Assembly (NCBI GenBank): GCA_022579005.1 | Contig: MU401515.1 | Location: forward strand, 62,001 to 126,000 | DNA length: 64,000 bases | From: Poronia punctata | Lineage: Eukaryota; Ascomycota; Sordariomycetes; Xylariales; Xylariaceae | Reading direction: 5' to 3' | Shown here: in pieces, positions 50,675-62,715 of the stretch | How the letters are laid out: every line of letters begins with the position of its first letter | Position numbering within the stretch: the stretch's first letter is position 1 | The notes under the pieces: model-generated | The model's input: the letters and a program-made list of their open reading frames with translations, nothing else | What the model was told of the DNA's origin: nothing | The model's database searches: none | Translations under genes and position numbers: made by a program

Positions 50675-52550
50675 CTATCTAGCCTGACCAGCAGCGTCCA
50701 CGTCACGGATCAGATCCTCCAACACCCCCTTTTCAGCAAGAATACGCACCCACTTGTGAATAGCAGGCGTATAGTCTCGACGACGACCACGGATCATCTC
50801 AATAGCCTCATCCACAGTAGCCAGCTCGGCAGCATGTCTCGCATCAAGAGAATCCTGTTCAGTGCGCAATTCCTCCGCCAGACGTTCAGCGGCCTTTATA
50901 TCGAAATCTGGCCGATTGGCCCGTTCTTTGAAAGATTTGTGTGGGGAGAAATTGGCGAGGATTTTTTCACGTGTTAAACCGAAGCGTGCGAGATATTCGT
51001 CATCTGTGAATCTGCCCCAGATAGAATCTAGAGGCCAGTTGTGGAGGTTTGCGAGAGCGAGGGATGTTGCGAGGCTTTTGCCGAGTTGCTGGGATGTGGT
51101 TAGGAGGGGGGACTGGCATGTTGCGAGGAGGTTGAAGGAGAGGTATTCGTTGTCTTGATTGGCCATGCGTGTTTGGATTGCTGTGCTGGCTATTTTTAGC
51201 CAGGAATCTGTTTCGTCTTCTTTTTCTTTTTCTTTTCCGGCTTGTTGTTGGTATTTTCCTGGGGGGAATTAGATGAGATGAGATGAGTAATTGAGTGAGG
51301 GAGGGAAAGGGAGAGGGACAGAGAGAGAGAGAGAGAAGGGGGGGGAGGGGCTTACCAAGACATAGTGGTTCCGTTTCAAGTCCGTCGAGTTCCCATACTT
51401 GTCCATCGACGGGGACAAATGCGATGTAATGGTATGTACCGGGTTCGTCGTCTTTTTTGCGGGCTGACTTGGTTGGCGTTTTCCGCTTTGCTGTTGGTCG
51501 CTTTTTCTTCATATGTTCCTGGTATTTGTTGTCGAGGAGTAAGTCCTCGGAGAGAAGATCGGTGCGACTGTTCGCGGCCAGGGCGTCAGAATGCAGGTAA
51601 AGGGGAGAAAAAGTAATATGAGTTAGTGTGTGATTGAGAACATACCGAGCAACGGAATTATGAATAGCTCGAATGAAATCGTTGGTATCCAGAGCATGTC
51701 CGCGATGAGGCGGCGAGAGAGTCCGTGTCCGTTCTCTGAAGGCTTCTAACTCTGGTCCGAACTTGACGCTGTGGATGTTCATGATGATGTTCATTAATGC
51801 GACGGTTGCGCAGGCATTGGCCGTCGTCTGTTTGATAAGTAAGTAGGTAAGTCGAAAATTAGAAAAAGAAAAGCCGGGGAATAAATAGCTAGGCGTAGAA
51901 CAGAACATACCTGGTTGCCAAACCAAAGGTTTTCTGGGCACTTCTGACGAGCATCGCCGGATGTATCGTCTCCGGTCCACTCGTATAGAAAGATAAGGCC
52001 GAACACGGGTTTCCTAAAAACCAAGTCAGCTTACACTGTCCCTCCGATATCATGTCATGGTGGCGGTATATTTTACGGAAGGTCTGCCAGCATCGCTTCG
52101 TCCAACCCAAAAATCTCCTGTACCTTGAGATCTTTGGCACCCAGATCCTGGAGCATCGCATTGAAGAAAGCCTATGATATGAAAGCTCGAAATTAGTCTC
52201 GGCATCTTGTCATTACGATAATGATGATGATGATGGTCGATGCTCACCGGTTCAGATTCCAGCTGGACCCAGCCACGATACTCCTTCCGCTCATCGACGT
52301 CCATACGCGCTAGCACCTGTTCCTGGAGAGCGGCAGTATCTTCCGTCGCGATGTTTTCCAGGGCAGCCTCGGCAGCTCTCCGTTTAGGTCTAGTATTGCG
52401 ACGAGGGGTCTCTGCTGACGCCTGCCGTTTTGCAGTTGCTTTTCGAGGTGGTGTTCTTAATTCTTCCTGGTCCTCATATTTCATAGGTGGATTTCTAGTC
52501 CGGCCAGATCGCCGTGTGGGTGTCGCCATATTTTCGGCCAAAGCCGCCAT
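50675..52550 (-). CDS. ubiquitin carboxyl-terminal hydrolase, UCH (C12) family, UCH37/BAP1-like
   Basis: This cysteine deubiquitinase has six exons (52248-52550, 52077-52171, 51911-52013, 51646-51827, 51356-51567, 50675-51258) giving 492 residues. The N-terminal extension (1-95) is basic and disordered (RRSGRTRNPPMKYED), consistent with a nuclear protein. The catalytic domain starts near residue 94 (WVQLESEPAFFNAMLQ). The oxyanion Gln167 (FGNQ), nucleophile Cys173 (ANACATVALMN), His274 (TYHYIAF) and Asp289 (WELDG) are all present with the normal spacing. A Lys-rich insert (about 247-266) forms the active-site crossover region. The C-terminal part (about 440-492), with YTPAIHKWVRILAEKGVLED, resembles the ULD tail of UCH37/BAP1, which binds ADRM1- or ASXL-type partners in other organisms. 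The proteasomal or chromatin role cannot be told from sequence. Confidence 0.92.
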
Positions 52551-54234
52551 AGATGCAGATGGCGCTGTGAAATGGGAAACTCAAAATATGAGCCGGCGAC
52601 AATAAGATAGAAGTCTGGGCTCCTGGTAGATAGAGGCTGCTCTCCAGATAGGTGCCTAGTAATTTGTCAATTTGGTTGTTTGTTTTGTTTTGTTTTTGTA
52701 AGTGAAATATTATTTCAAAAAGGGGAGGGTTACGTTTAGAAGATATAGGGTGAAATGAAAGTGTAGTTAAAGAAAGTTCAGTCCTAGCCAGCACCAGCTT
52801 CCGACTACACAATTTCCCAATCGTTAGACATATAGTTTCTTTTGGTCAAGAAGACCTCTTCTCGAACATGTATCAAAGATAAAAAACAAATCAAAGAATG
52901 CTAAAATTCAGGGTTTTTTTTTTTTTGCTTACCTAGGTATCTTATAGCAATACCCCATGTGCTCCTAAAAACGTAGGTAGAAGAGGAAACAAGCTGAGTA
53001 CGGCTTTGTAGATGGATACGGCCAGGTGTAAGAAGAGGTGTGCTAAGGATGAAGCACCTCAAATAGGCTTCGATATGGGCTAATGATTTAAAAATTTGAA
53101 ACCCATAAAGTCAGAGGCATATCCCATTCTTTGTTGGTCTCTAGAATGCTCCTATTCACTCTCAGCCAAAGTATGAAGACAGGGTGGGCTGGTAGACAAA
53201 AGAAGCTACGTAAGACCAGATATAGATAGGTAGAAGATGTACCTACCTTACTTGTGCGTGTATTACCTACCTCCTAAACAGAGGCGTATGCATATCAGAG
53301 CAGTACTATCAATGCTTTGCTCAGAGCTATAACCACAACGTTTTGTCTATGTGTAATCTTGTCTTGAAAATGGATCCTACTATGCCTACCTAGGTTTTAT
53401 TGCCAAAACTAACCTAGAGGATGTAGGATTATATCAAGGAAGGGACAACAACAACAACAACAACAAGAGATAAAAAAGAGAGATGACCGCAACACATGAC
53501 CTACCAAGTACTTTAGGTTAGGATGTACAGTATAAATGAGTGATGTCCGTGTAAGTGGCCATGTTAGTAGGTGCTGAGTTACTGCACTTACAACACTTGA
53601 ATCTTGATGTTTGCATCTGACTTCCCAGACCGCTATCCCGTTTAGAATAACCTATTATAATTGTTAACAACTCAAGAAACAAAATAATTACACAAAATAG
53701 TGGTTTTTGAAGCTCATGTAGGGGGATTTAGCACCTTACCTCACCTGTTGCCATTGATGCTTAAAAGGACGGCAGCTGGGAATCCCTAGGTTACCTGTTG
53801 TCATATGTCCCCACTTTATTGGTTAGGTCGGTTTTATTGGACAACCCCAACATTGCCTTGTGGACGCGCCGCGTCGTCAGCTCTGATCTGCTACCTGGAG
53901 AGTGACAGGTACCTCTCTAGGCAATCCACCTAACCTACAGACCTGCTAACAGTACTAAACAAATATTATTTCTACATCCGGATCAAAATTTACATATCAA
54001 CAAATGTCAACATCTCCACCATCCTCAACTTGAAACTACCTTTTACGACGCTCTGCGCTGGCGCTGATAGTACGAGCTGATTTTGCAGTCCGGCCTATCA
54101 TTCTGCTCAAATATTCGTCTAGATCGACCGTATTCATCCCAAGTTGCCGGCTGAGATATAGTCGATAATCGTCACATACGCTGTTGGCAATCTTGATGGT
54201 CTCGCGCCGGCGCCAATAACCTTCGCGGAATGCC
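52551..54234. other. intergenic between the UCH gene and POM152
   Basis: Divergent promoters lie here. It holds a (CAA)n microsatellite at 53445-53466 and a T run near 52914. A 66-codon antisense frame at 54036-54236 is discussed in findings. Confidence 0.5.
53445..53466. repeat. (CAA)n microsatellite
   Basis: About seven CAA units. Confidence 0.9.
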
Positions 54235-57200
54235 ATGAGTTTGTCAACGCCGCGTAGCCGCGTAGGCGGCTTCCCACTCACGCCAGCTGCTGGTGGCAGA
54301 CGAGAAGCCCCAGCTCCAGATCAAGGCCCGAGTCCGACTCGGGGTTCCGGTCCCTCTCCCAACAACAATCCCGCCCCCCGGCCGCCTAAAAGCTCCTTGC
54401 CGCTAGCACCGACCGCACCAGAATCGGCGGCGCCCAACAGTCAGCCTCTGATTCCCCTTACTATAATCGACGCGCCAACTCAGAGATTCTATGCTTGCGC
54501 TATATATGTCGCCCTGATAGCATGGCGGCTATACGATTACCTGCAGGTGCAGGAGAACGGTGCCCACGCGTCCTACTTCTTCAAATGGGCATTCATAGAC
54601 GCCGTCTATCTCTTCTCGCTTCCCCAGCTGAGGATACCCTGGCTGGAACTATCGTCCGAGTTCGTCCTGGCAGCTTTCCTGGTTGCTGTCCTCGGGGATT
54701 GGTGGCTCATGTTCAACATCCCCTTGCCGTTCAGTAGCGGACTACTAGCAATGCTCAAACTCTTTTTTGATAAAGAGTTGGCCATCTCCGAGCATAATGT
54801 CAAGGTTTCTAACATCTTGCACAATACATCTTTGATCATGGGCAAACAGATTATCAACATCCTGCCCGAAGGGTAAGAGACACTATGAACCCAGCTTCTT
54901 TTCCGAGCCGCTGATTCTAATTTCTGCATAGTTCCGCCATCCTTAATCCTGAGCGACAGCCCTACTGCCTCGGGCATGGCCAGTCGGTTGCTACCGTTCC
55001 TCTCTACTTCAATGCCACCGTTCCTATCGAAGTCGAACTCGCGCGCTTCGATCTCGAAACTAATGCTCAAGAGATCGTCAAGCTCGGCCGCAAAGAAATC
55101 AAAGAGATTAGCAAGTTGTCGACGACATGCATTGAAGATGGATTGGTGGGAACGTACCAGTACGAACTGAGCTTGAAGAAGCCCGGCGCGTACCGCCTCC
55201 ACAAAGTACTGGATGAACACAAGCTAGAAGTGCAGAGGCTCACCCACCCAACCTACGTCGTGCCCTGTCCCAAGGCCAAGGTTCGCAAAGCCGAGACTCC
55301 CACAAGGTGTCAAGGAGAACTGTCCGACTTGTCGCTAGAGGTAGAAGGAACTGCGCCGTTGAAGATCTACTACAGTCGGACCATAAATGGCAGAGACCGC
55401 AGCTTCCACTTCCAAAGTCTCCAGCCTGATGGTTTTACGTCCCCGTTAGTGAACTCGCAGTCTGCAACGGATCTTATTCTGGCCGACAACCCGGACTTTA
55501 CATGGGCCCGGCCCCAGCTCGTTCCTGTCGGACTGAACGAATCAATGAACTACAATGGCGAGTGGCGGTATTCGGTCGACCAAGTACACGATGCGTTTGG
55601 AAACAAAGTGTCTTACGAGCAGGCAGAGGAGCACGACCCGAAGCCCAAGCCCAAGCACCTTTACCAGGATTTTGTGGTCAGGAAGAGGCCGAGGGCCACT
55701 CTCAAGGGTTGCGACCTTCGCAATCCCATCAAGGTCGCCAAAGGAAAGTACACACATCTTCCCATCCGCATCGAGCCGTCTAGCGACACGAAAGACGAAC
55801 TCCCTTACACGCTGAGCTGGCAATTCTCGCCCATCGATACTCTAAGTAAGAGCGGTGACCACGGTGATGTTGTCGAAGTTAAAACTTTCAGTACCCCTTA
55901 CATCGGCCTGAGGGCTCAGATTTCCGAACCCGGCCTCTACACGTTGAAGACTGTATCTTTTGACGGATGTGAGGGCGAGATCGAAGAGCCGTCTTCGTGT
56001 CTTCTGCTCAATCCTCTGGAGCCGACCTTGAGCATGCAGGCCGAACCGATACCCGATACGTGTGCCGGCAACCCGATCGGCCTACGTGTGAACATGGACC
56101 TCGTCGGGACACCTCCATTCGTAGTTCACTACGATGTCATCCGAGACGGTGTGCCGCGACAGGAAAATGTCAAGATCAACGCTCTTCGGTACCAATTGAA
56201 TCTCGAACCTCAGAAGGAGGGATACTACGAGTACCGTTTCAGAAAGTTGCAGGACAGTGTCTACACGGTATCGCTTCCGCTTACAGACGAATACCACATG
56301 GAGCAGCACGTCAAGCCTGCTGCCACGGCATACTTCGACCACAATGCAAAGTCACCAGGTGTCTATCAAGCCTGTCTCGATCAGCCCATGAAATTCGACG
56401 TCGGACTTCTTGGCGACTGGCCATTCAATTTGGAATGGGAGTTGGTTCATGATGGGAGAAGGAAAGCGGGAAGTGCAAAGGGTATCTACGCTAACAAGTT
56501 CACCATCGAGACAGCTCCATTTTCTGTGGGGGGTGACTACACTCTCTCTCTTAAGAGTATCCAAGACAAGTCAGGCTGCAAAGTGTTCCTGGGTGATAGT
56601 GTGAAGATATCTGTCCGTCGCCAAAAGCCCCGCGCCGCCTTCGGTTTCCTGGGAAATAAGAGAACCACGACCGTCGTCGAGTCGGCCCGTGTCAACCTGC
56701 CCCTGAAGCTGTCTGGAGAAGGGCCCTGGAAAGTTTCATACCGTAACTTAAACAGCACCGAGGGCCCCAAAGTTCGTCACGCAAAATCTGGAAACGACTT
56801 CATCGAGGCCACGGAGTGGGGGACATACGAGATTACTGATGTGACAGATAATCTCTGTCCCGGCACTATCGATCCCAAGGGCAACATGTTCGACTTGAAT
56901 TGGTTCCCCCGTCCCGAGCTGTCCTTAGTCCCTACTGACTCGATCGGCCGTACGGATAAGGAGCATATGTTTGTCAAGAGGGAAATCTGCGAAGGAGATG
57001 TCGATGGATTCGAGGTGGCGCTCCGAGGTAAGTTTTGGTGTGAGCCGCTCTACATGAGAAGTACGCTGACGTTTGCGCAGGATCTCCTCCCTATCACGTC
57101 CAATATGAAGTTCGCTCCAAGCCCAAGTCTGGTTCGGTGTCTGTCGCCCGCAGAGAGTTTGATGCCGTGCTGGGCAAGGCATCCATACAGATGGATACCG

Positions 57201-58189
57201 TAAAGGCCGGCATCTATACCTACACTTTCTCGGCCTTATCTGACAGCCTCTACAATGACGACAAGAGACGGTCGGTGCCGCTTACCCTAGAACAGACTGT
57301 GAACCCTAAGCCTTCGGCATCGTTTACGAAGCCAGGCCAGACGTTCAAGTCGTGCATGTCAGATGAAGTCGAGCAATCCATTCCCGTCAAGCTAGAGGGC
57401 AAGGCACCTTTCTATCTCGAGTTGGAGATCAAGCATAACTCAGGGAGCCACCCCGAGATTTATAGGATACCAAATATTCCTTCCAATACCTACGATATCC
57501 GTATCCCTCGACAGCACTTGAAGCTGGGCACCCAGCAGATCCGGATACGTAAAGTGCGCGACGATCGTGGATGCCAGCTCGAGAACAACCCGGATGGTTC
57601 CGCCGTCAACTTCCATCTTTACGATTCGCCATCCATTCATCCCTTGGAGCAAAGAGTGGACTACTGCGTGGGAGAGCGGATTGGTTACACCCTATCCGGG
57701 ACGCCTCCATTCGAGATCCAGTACACATTTGGTGGAAAGCGGATGAAGGCCAAGTCGCAGACCACAACCTTCCGACGTGTGGCCGAGTCTCCCGGAGAGT
57801 TTACGATTACGAGTATCAGCGACAAGGCCAGCGAATGCCGTGCTGCTGTGAACCTGAGCAGGACTATCCACCCCATGCCAGCTGTTCGGGTTAGTAAGGG
57901 TCGGGAGATACAAGTGTCTATTCATGAGGGAACCGAAGTCGAAATCGTGTTCGATTTCGAAGGCACCCCTCCTTTCGAGTTCACGTATACGCGCAGTACC
58001 AACGCCAAAAAGGGACAGAAGAGCCAGGTGATCGAGACGCGGCACGGCGTAAGCGAGGACTATAGCAAGACCGTCATGGCCAGCCTCGAAGGTACCTACG
58101 AAGTCGTCGCCATCAAGGATAGGTACTGCGCCTACTCTACCGGGCCCATAGAGGGTTCAGACAAGAGCCAGGCCAGGTTGGTAAACTGA
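54235..58189 (+). CDS. POM152: nucleoporin POM152
   Basis: This pore-membrane protein forms the luminal ring of the nuclear pore complex. Three exons (54235-54872, 54932-57027, 57081-58189) give 1280 residues (yeast 1337). A Pro/Ser-rich nucleo-cytoplasmic N-terminus (1-82) is followed by three hydrophobic segments (about 85-103, 115-132, 141-162). The rest is a long luminal chain of Ig/cadherin-like repeats marked by recurring GTPPFxxxY or similar turns (VGTPPFVVHYD, SGTPPFEIQYTF, EGTPPFEFTYTR) and GxYxxxxxxD strands. The introns are GTAAGA...CATAG (phase 2) and GTAAGT...CGCAG (phase 1). The start ATG gives the STPRSRVGGFPLTP type N-terminus seen in relatives. The start codon lies in CATG, which also forms an ATG on the opposite strand. 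Confidence 0.95.
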
Positions 58190-61115
58190 GACGGTTCATT
58201 TATCACTGTCCAAAAATATTGGGGGTACGATATAAAGAACTTGTTGGGGGGGAAAGAACTAGTCAGTCTAGAAATATCAGAGATGACCGGGGAAGACCGG
58301 GGAAAGATGCCCGGGAAATTGCATGAGCATGGCGTTATCGGTATGGCAATATACGTGTTTTCTTAAAAAGTTAATAAGCAGTGTCGGCATCGAGCAAAAA
58401 AGTGATGCTTACACACGCCGGTGCTATTAGACGGAAAGGGGGGTGGACAATGAAGAAGCGGGTGGTCGTGTAGTGATTAAAAACTCCAATCTACCTTGTC
58501 AGATACCTACTTGGTCCTATTGGGCTTTTTGTCATAGATAGTGATGACAGTAATTTGGATCGCTTCTTTACCTTCTCTACGAGTCTAACGAAAGTACCTA
58601 TACATCCAAAGAGTGATGCTTAACAAGAAGATGTCGTTTGAAAACAAGGCACTGCTCCCCATACATATAATAAGTCGGAAGATGATTATAGGAGCAGTAT
58701 ATGACGAGTACACGTACACGTATATCACCCTAACTCTGTTTCTTGTTTTTTTTCGTCTGTCCCCCGGCATTGCATCTGTTATAGAGACTCTCCCGCCCAC
58801 GACTCACGTAATATCCTCGTCAGTGATGTATGCAAGAAAGTCCTCAACTGTATTCATTTCCTAGGAATATGTTGTAGGTAATAGTAAAACATTAAACAGT
58901 GTCCTGGTTTTCTTTCCCCGTTAGGAGGTGGCTACCCAGACCATGCAAAAGACTCTGTTTCATGTCGTTCCTTCCGTTTCAGCCTTAAGCAGCATCCATG
59001 CCATCAAATTATAAAGTCAGTGACTCTTTTACTCAATCTTATGCGCACGCAACGTGCTCCTATAACTAACCTACGTTATGCTCAGAACGTATCTGATAAT
59101 ACCTAGAGGCTAGATGCATTGCAGACTAGGAACCTATTAAAAGCAGTTGATCTTCAAAACGGGATCACCCGGTGACCCTGTCCAGGTCAGGCTAGGTATG
59201 TCTGCTCTGTACCCTACCTTATTCAAAACAACCATTATCCCCGTATTGGCCGTACTTTCGACATCTCCGGCAATATCGCGTCACTGTAATTTCCCTGATA
59301 CGCACTTCACAAGATGTAAGTAATGTATCTCCTTCCATCAGTCCATTGTGAATACCTTACTTACTGCATGTATGTACTTCACTCCGTGTCCCATCGCCAA
59401 CTTGATGTCACCAGCGTCTTGTGATAGTTTGTAGTCAACACGACCTGGTGTCGGAAAGCAGAGGGAAACGAAGGAATCCGGTTTCAACCGTCCCGCCCGG
59501 TCCCGACATTCTGAGAACGTACCGGTACCCTCCATCTTCCCTACACCACTTACCTGTATACTAGGTCCACATATACAAGCTCCGATCCTGGACATCGGGT
59601 CGGTCGGCTTGGCCACCCTGACCAACGGGAGAACATATATCATCTACCTACCTAACAGCCAGCTTAAAAAAACATCTACGGCATACCATCTACCAGCTAA
59701 CGCATGAAGTTAACTATTCCGTACCTACATGGGTTCCATTATCTAGTCTCTTTTACACCGATCCAGACTCTGGCTGGCGCTGGCAAGGGACCCCAAGGGA
59801 TTCTAAACCATCTGGTGTGCCGCGTGCGGCGCCAAGTTTACTAGGTTACAGTTCCTTCCTGCCCCTGAGCATGAAGGAGAGCGGGAGGGCATATTGCGTG
59901 TCTACTAGGTCAGGTATGTAAAAGCATCATGTCCGAGCTCGTAGTAATCGTTAAGGGAAACATATCCAACTGACGTATAATGATAGCATATCTCCATGTA
60001 TGGTAACGAGGATTCGCTTCCTCGGCGCTACTAAGAGCCAAATGAACGAGAAAGCCACTCGTAAGCCACTTGGGAATGATACAAATACCGAAGTCTCTAC
60101 GGATGGTATACCTAGAACTAAACACACGCATGTAACTTACTCATGCAGGGTTGTAAGGGTGCAGGTGCATCCACATACAAAATACTGGAGGTGCTATTGT
60201 ACTATTGAGGATTTATGTATGTGACTTGTTTGACATCTCACGCTTTGCCTAAACTAGATCAAGCCTCGGCTTTATGTAGACTAATTCCTACCTACTATGA
60301 CCATTTCCACCGCCGTGTTAAACGGCCCCGATCCAATTGAAGGTTACCCCCTGCGGTTTGTTTGGTGTAGCTGACGCCCAGCTCATCTGCTGCGAATATA
60401 CTTGAATGTGCATGGACCTAACCAAGCCGGGTCGTGTGCCTCGGCTTCGCTTATACCAGTCGGAAATGAAATTGGGGACTGTTGAGGTCAAATACCTAGT
60501 ACTCGTAGACCTACTCTTAGCCATAAAAGTACCTAAGTGACGCCTGGAGAGAGCATGCAAACAAGGCTACATGTAGGTAAAGTTATGTACGTATGTACGT
60601 GTAATATATGTGTGCAGGTAATAGGTATCAAATCTGCCGAATTTGTGTAGCACCCCACGTATTCTCTTATAGCTTAGCATCGATGGTATTGGAGCGGTAC
60701 AGAGACTACTTACGTAGCAGGCCAACCTACTCGTATATTCTTACCAAATGATCTAACCTACCTAGTCTACCTATGTATTTCCTATCTTATTATTGACGAG
60801 GAAATACGACTAGGTACTCATAAAGTACGTAGTTAACAAAACATGCAGTTTGGTAACTATTTGTCTCGTTGTCTTACCTTAATAAAGGTACCTAGATACC
60901 CTACCTACACGTTGATTACGATATCAAATGCTGCATTTTCTTAAGAATCTGGACTTCAAAGTCAGAACTTTGATCATCTGATTGAGCATAAGTAGAGGAA
61001 ACTAGGTAGATACGAGTAGGTAGAAAGGGAGGCAGGACTGGGCTGACTGGTACTTGATGCAAGGTGTGACTGTCTACTTCGTTTTGACACTACTGGATTA
61101 GTCTAACCTACATGG
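58190..61115. other. intergenic, 2.9 kb
   Basis: POM152 3' flank followed by DNA rich in TACCTA and TACGAGT motifs. Frames such as 59338-59643 have no domain character. No gene is called. Confidence 0.45.
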
Positions 61116-61117
61116 TA

Positions 61118-61524
61118 CAGTAGGAGCTCATTAATTCCGAGCAACACGATGTTTTACACCAAAACTTACTTACTTTAACTACTTACTACGCTTTACCTTT
61201 AACATTTAAAAAATAATAAAAATTAAAAGAGAGTAAAAGAAAATAAAACATTTTTATATATAGTAGTATTTTTCATTTTAGTTAAGTATTGGCTAAGATA
61301 TTAAGGTTAAAAGTAAGTACTACTTTTAAAGAATTTTTATAATATTTCTAATTAATTAAATAAAATAGGTAGCAACCTAGTTAAAATGTTGTTAGATAGA
61401 GAATAAAAATCTTTATTTAATAGGCAAGGGTATATAATTGTTACAGTTTATTTTTTATTTTTTATTATTATTCTAACATCTTACATTTTGGAAACTTTTG
61501 CTCGGAATTAATGGGTACCCACTG
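61118..61524. mobile_element. small TIR element (MITE), 407 bp
   Basis: Inverted ends of about 27 bp: the left starts CAGTAGGAGCTCATTAATTC and the right, read on the other strand, starts CAGTGGGTACCCATTAATTC; both continue CGAGCAA. Each end is flanked by TA (61116-61117 and 61525-61526). The interior is very AT-rich and non-coding. The TIR differs from that of the element at 7685. Confidence 0.75.
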
Positions 61525-61526
61525 TA

Positions 61527-62715
61527 CCTACCGCCATAGACCAAAAGATGCTCTGCATTGGTTTCTGCACCGATTCCCCTCCCCCGGTGTACCGGCCTCC
61601 GCCTCACCGCAGCGATCGACCGGGGGATGTCCAAGACGCCTTGCAATGGAGAGGACTACTCCTACCCGTAGGTCCATTAGAAGTACCTAGTTTAGGTAGG
61701 TTGGCGTCGGACTTTTCTAAGGTCAGCTAAGTGCAAATTACCAACTAATACTGATTCTCCTCTCTCTTGTCCATCGCTGTTCTGTCTTCTTCTGCTCATA
61801 CTATTCCCACCCTCAGCCGGGGAGTCTGGGCACGCTGATCTATGCATAGCTAAGGCTAGGTAAATACCATATGCAAGAGAAACTATCCAGGTAACCAACC
61901 TACTTTGCCCCAAAGTTGGAGTGTATTCTGCCCAGGCCTCTCGGCGCTCCCAGACTACATACCCCCTGTGAATCCATAGTCACTTCATGTCACCCCACTG
62001 CGCTGGTGGTGACCAATCGTTCCTTCCCGTCACCTTTCCCATGTAGTATACAAAAGCAACAAAAAGCACCGGTTAGGACGGATTACTACCGGGCAGCGAG
62101 AACGCCCTTTTCCTTACAACGACTCTGTGGCTAGCGATTGCCCTTTCTGATAACTTCATCTACTCATATCAGTCGACCGACAACGGGAAACTAGAGAGGG
62201 TAAATACACCGACAGACTCCGACAATTCTGTAGCAGGAATCTCAAAGGCTAAAATATGTCTAACTTTTCTTCCTACGCGGACGCTAGTAGACTTGATATA
62301 TAACTGATTTTGAGGAAGAAACATATAAGCTCACGACTGCTACGTTTCTTGTCGTCGAGAATATACGTTGGGCACAACTGAGACACGATTACGCAGGGAG
62401 TCCCTCGTCGGCCATCTGTGCTCGTCGAACGCAAGCAGACCGCCAGGGTAGCAATAGCGATTTACATACCCAGAAACTCGAGACAAATCGGGGAAGACGC
62501 CACGAAGAGTGTATTCGTGCACAAGACATGAACTAACACCCCCGACTTATATATCGATCTGTTCTTAATCTAGAGGTACTAGCCCATCCAAAGGAGGGTG
62601 TCTTAGCATATTGATTACAACGGCTATACCCACCGGCCTCACCCGAAGCAATCGAACAAACGAAGTCGACTTGGGATACCGGTTCTCGTCTTGATCAACA
62701 TAAACATCGTCCAAG
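61527..62715. other. intergenic, upstream of the Zn2Cys6 gene
   Basis: No gene is recognised. The promoter of the regulator gene lies in the right part. Confidence 0.5.
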
